Shown: positions 63,289 through 64,000 of the stretch, one piece after another | Layout: every line of letters begins with the position of its first letter | How positions within the stretch are numbered: position 1 is the stretch's first letter | Source: Marinobacter alexandrii | GTDB lineage: Bacteria > Pseudomonadota > Gammaproteobacteria > Pseudomonadales > Oleiphilaceae | Assembly (NCBI RefSeq): GCF_005871205.1 | Contig: NZ_SWKM01000011.1 | Coordinates: forward strand, 62,001-126,000 | Direction: 5' to 3' | Length of the DNA stretch: 64,000 nt | Made by a program: the position numbers and the translations under genes | The notes under the pieces: model-generated | Seen by the model: the letters and a program-made list of their open reading frames with translations, nothing else | What the model was told of the DNA's origin: nothing | Databases searched by the model: none

Positions 63289-64000
63289 ATGGAACAGGTG
63301 ATCGCCAACGACCGTAAGGCCGTGCCCAGGCACGAAGAGGGCACCCTGGAAGGGTGGCAGCAGGGAGGCAAGTGGTTCAAGTACGAAGGCCATGCCATAT
63401 TCAGCCGTATGGCCGGCCAGGGCGAACCCTTGGTACTGATACATGGCTTCCCCACCGCCAGTTGGGACTGGAGCCGGATCTGGCCCATGCTGACTCAGCA
63501 ATACAATGTACTGACACTCGATATGCTCGGGTTTGGGTTCTCTGACAAGCCGATCAGCTACCCCTACAGCATTGAAGATCAGGCGGACCTTTTACAGGGC
63601 TGGATTGAGGGTTTGGGGCTCACATCGGTGCATCTGTTTGCCCACGACTATGGCTGCAGTGTGACGCAGGAACTGCTGGCCCGTGAGCAGGAGGGCGGGC
63701 TGCCGTTTTGTATTGCGAGTATCTGTTTCCTGAATGGAGCGCTTTTCCCGGAGGTCCACCAACCCCTGCTCATTCAGAAGCTCTTGCGCAGCCCGTTTGG
63801 CGGATTGATCAGCCGTGGCTTGACCCGCCGAACCTTTGAGCGCAATTTTCGCCGCTTGTTTGGTAGCCAAAATCCGCCTGATCAGGTCGATATGGAGGAT
63901 TTCTGGCACCTGCTGACCTACAACAACGGCCGAGGCATTCTGCATCACCTGATTCAGTTCATGGAGGAGCGGCGCTGTCACCGCAATCGCTGGGTGGGGG
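63289..64000 (+). CDS. Alpha/beta hydrolase, 3' end outside window
   Basis: The reading frame starts at ATG 63289 after GGGGATAAAGG and stays open to the end (237 codons). LVLIHGFPTASWDWSRIWPML is the oxyanion-hole strand, and LTLDMLGFGFSDKP follows. HLFAHDYGCSVTQELL holds the nucleophile elbow, HDYG with Asp in place of Ser, as in haloalkane dehalogenases (nucleophile Asp). The acid and His lie beyond the window. Haloalkane dehalogenase or another Asp-nucleophile epoxide-hydrolase type is plausible. Confidence 0.75.
   Translation, partial: MEQVIANDRKAVPRHEEGTLEGWQQGGKWFKYEGHAIFSRMAGQGEPLVLIHGFPTASWDWSRIWPMLTQQYNVLTLDMLGFGFSDKPISYPYSIEDQADLLQGWIEGLGLTSVHLFAHDYGCSVTQELLAREQEGGLPFCIASICFLNGALFPEVHQPLLIQKLLRSPFGGLISRGLTRRTFERNFRRLFGSQNPPDQVDMEDFWHLLTYNNGRGILHHLIQFMEERRCHRNRWVG

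Overview
The window looks like chromosomal DNA of a marine, lipid- and hydrocarbon-using gammaproteobacterium. The gene set (FadE, paired acyl-CoA dehydrogenases, two Baeyer-Villiger-type monooxygenases, OmpW, CopA/MerR, FolE/FolX, RNase II, a GGDEF-EAL protein) and the moderately high GC fit Marinobacter or a close relative. That placement is inference from gene content; no 16S or other marker is present. I find no tRNA, rRNA, CRISPR array, transposase or prophage. The first gene lacks its 5' end and the last lacks its 3' end.

Layout. 1-9.1 kb: the end of a CocE-like hydrolase, a flavin monooxygenase, a DUF302 protein, an LpxL-type acyltransferase, an RhlE-type helicase, OmpW, and a divergent HxlR regulator/old-yellow-enzyme pair with tandem dyads between them. 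9.1-12.1 kb: pntA-pntB transhydrogenase. 12.4-22.6 kb: a catabolic block (second monooxygenase, SDR, two acyl-CoA dehydrogenases, thiolase, FadB/FadJ-like protein) with a divergent TetR regulator and two near-identical palindromic operators. 22.7-34.8 kb: transporters, ChaC, LysR, FadE, a chemoreceptor and a C-S lyase. 34.8-42.3 kb: a periplasmic aspartoacylase-like protein, a triheme cytochrome/2Fe-2S/molybdenum oxidoreductase operon and a NUDIX-metallo-beta-lactamase fusion. 42.6-53.8 kb: thioesterase, MATE, Tpx, Bcr-type MFS, LysR, dehalogenase, a PhaC-like protein, acyltransferase, RNase II and PKHD hydroxylase. 53.9-58.7 kb: a glycine/glutamate-repeat lipoprotein and a copper operon (MerR, copA, a 38-residue His-tailed membrane peptide, DUF411). 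58.9-64 kb: a zinc-ribbon membrane protein, a GGDEF-EAL protein, a CoA-binding protein, folX, folE and an alpha/beta hydrolase.

The most unusual content is a family of eight dispersed intergenic elements of about 100-125 bp (near 17.3, 17.5, 25.0, 42.4, 44.5, 46.5, 48.4 and 58.8 kb). Each has a conserved core of about 55 bp that can fold into two hairpins with loops usually containing GGA. Each core is enclosed by 20-35 bp arms that pair with each other perfectly or nearly so, yet differ completely from copy to copy. Conserved pairing without conserved arm sequence, compensatory changes in the core hairpins, and arm mismatches that are mostly G-U tolerable on the GGA strand all point to a structured RNA or single-stranded DNA element. 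The hairpin loops resemble CsrA/RsmA sites. This is my lead candidate for an undescribed system.
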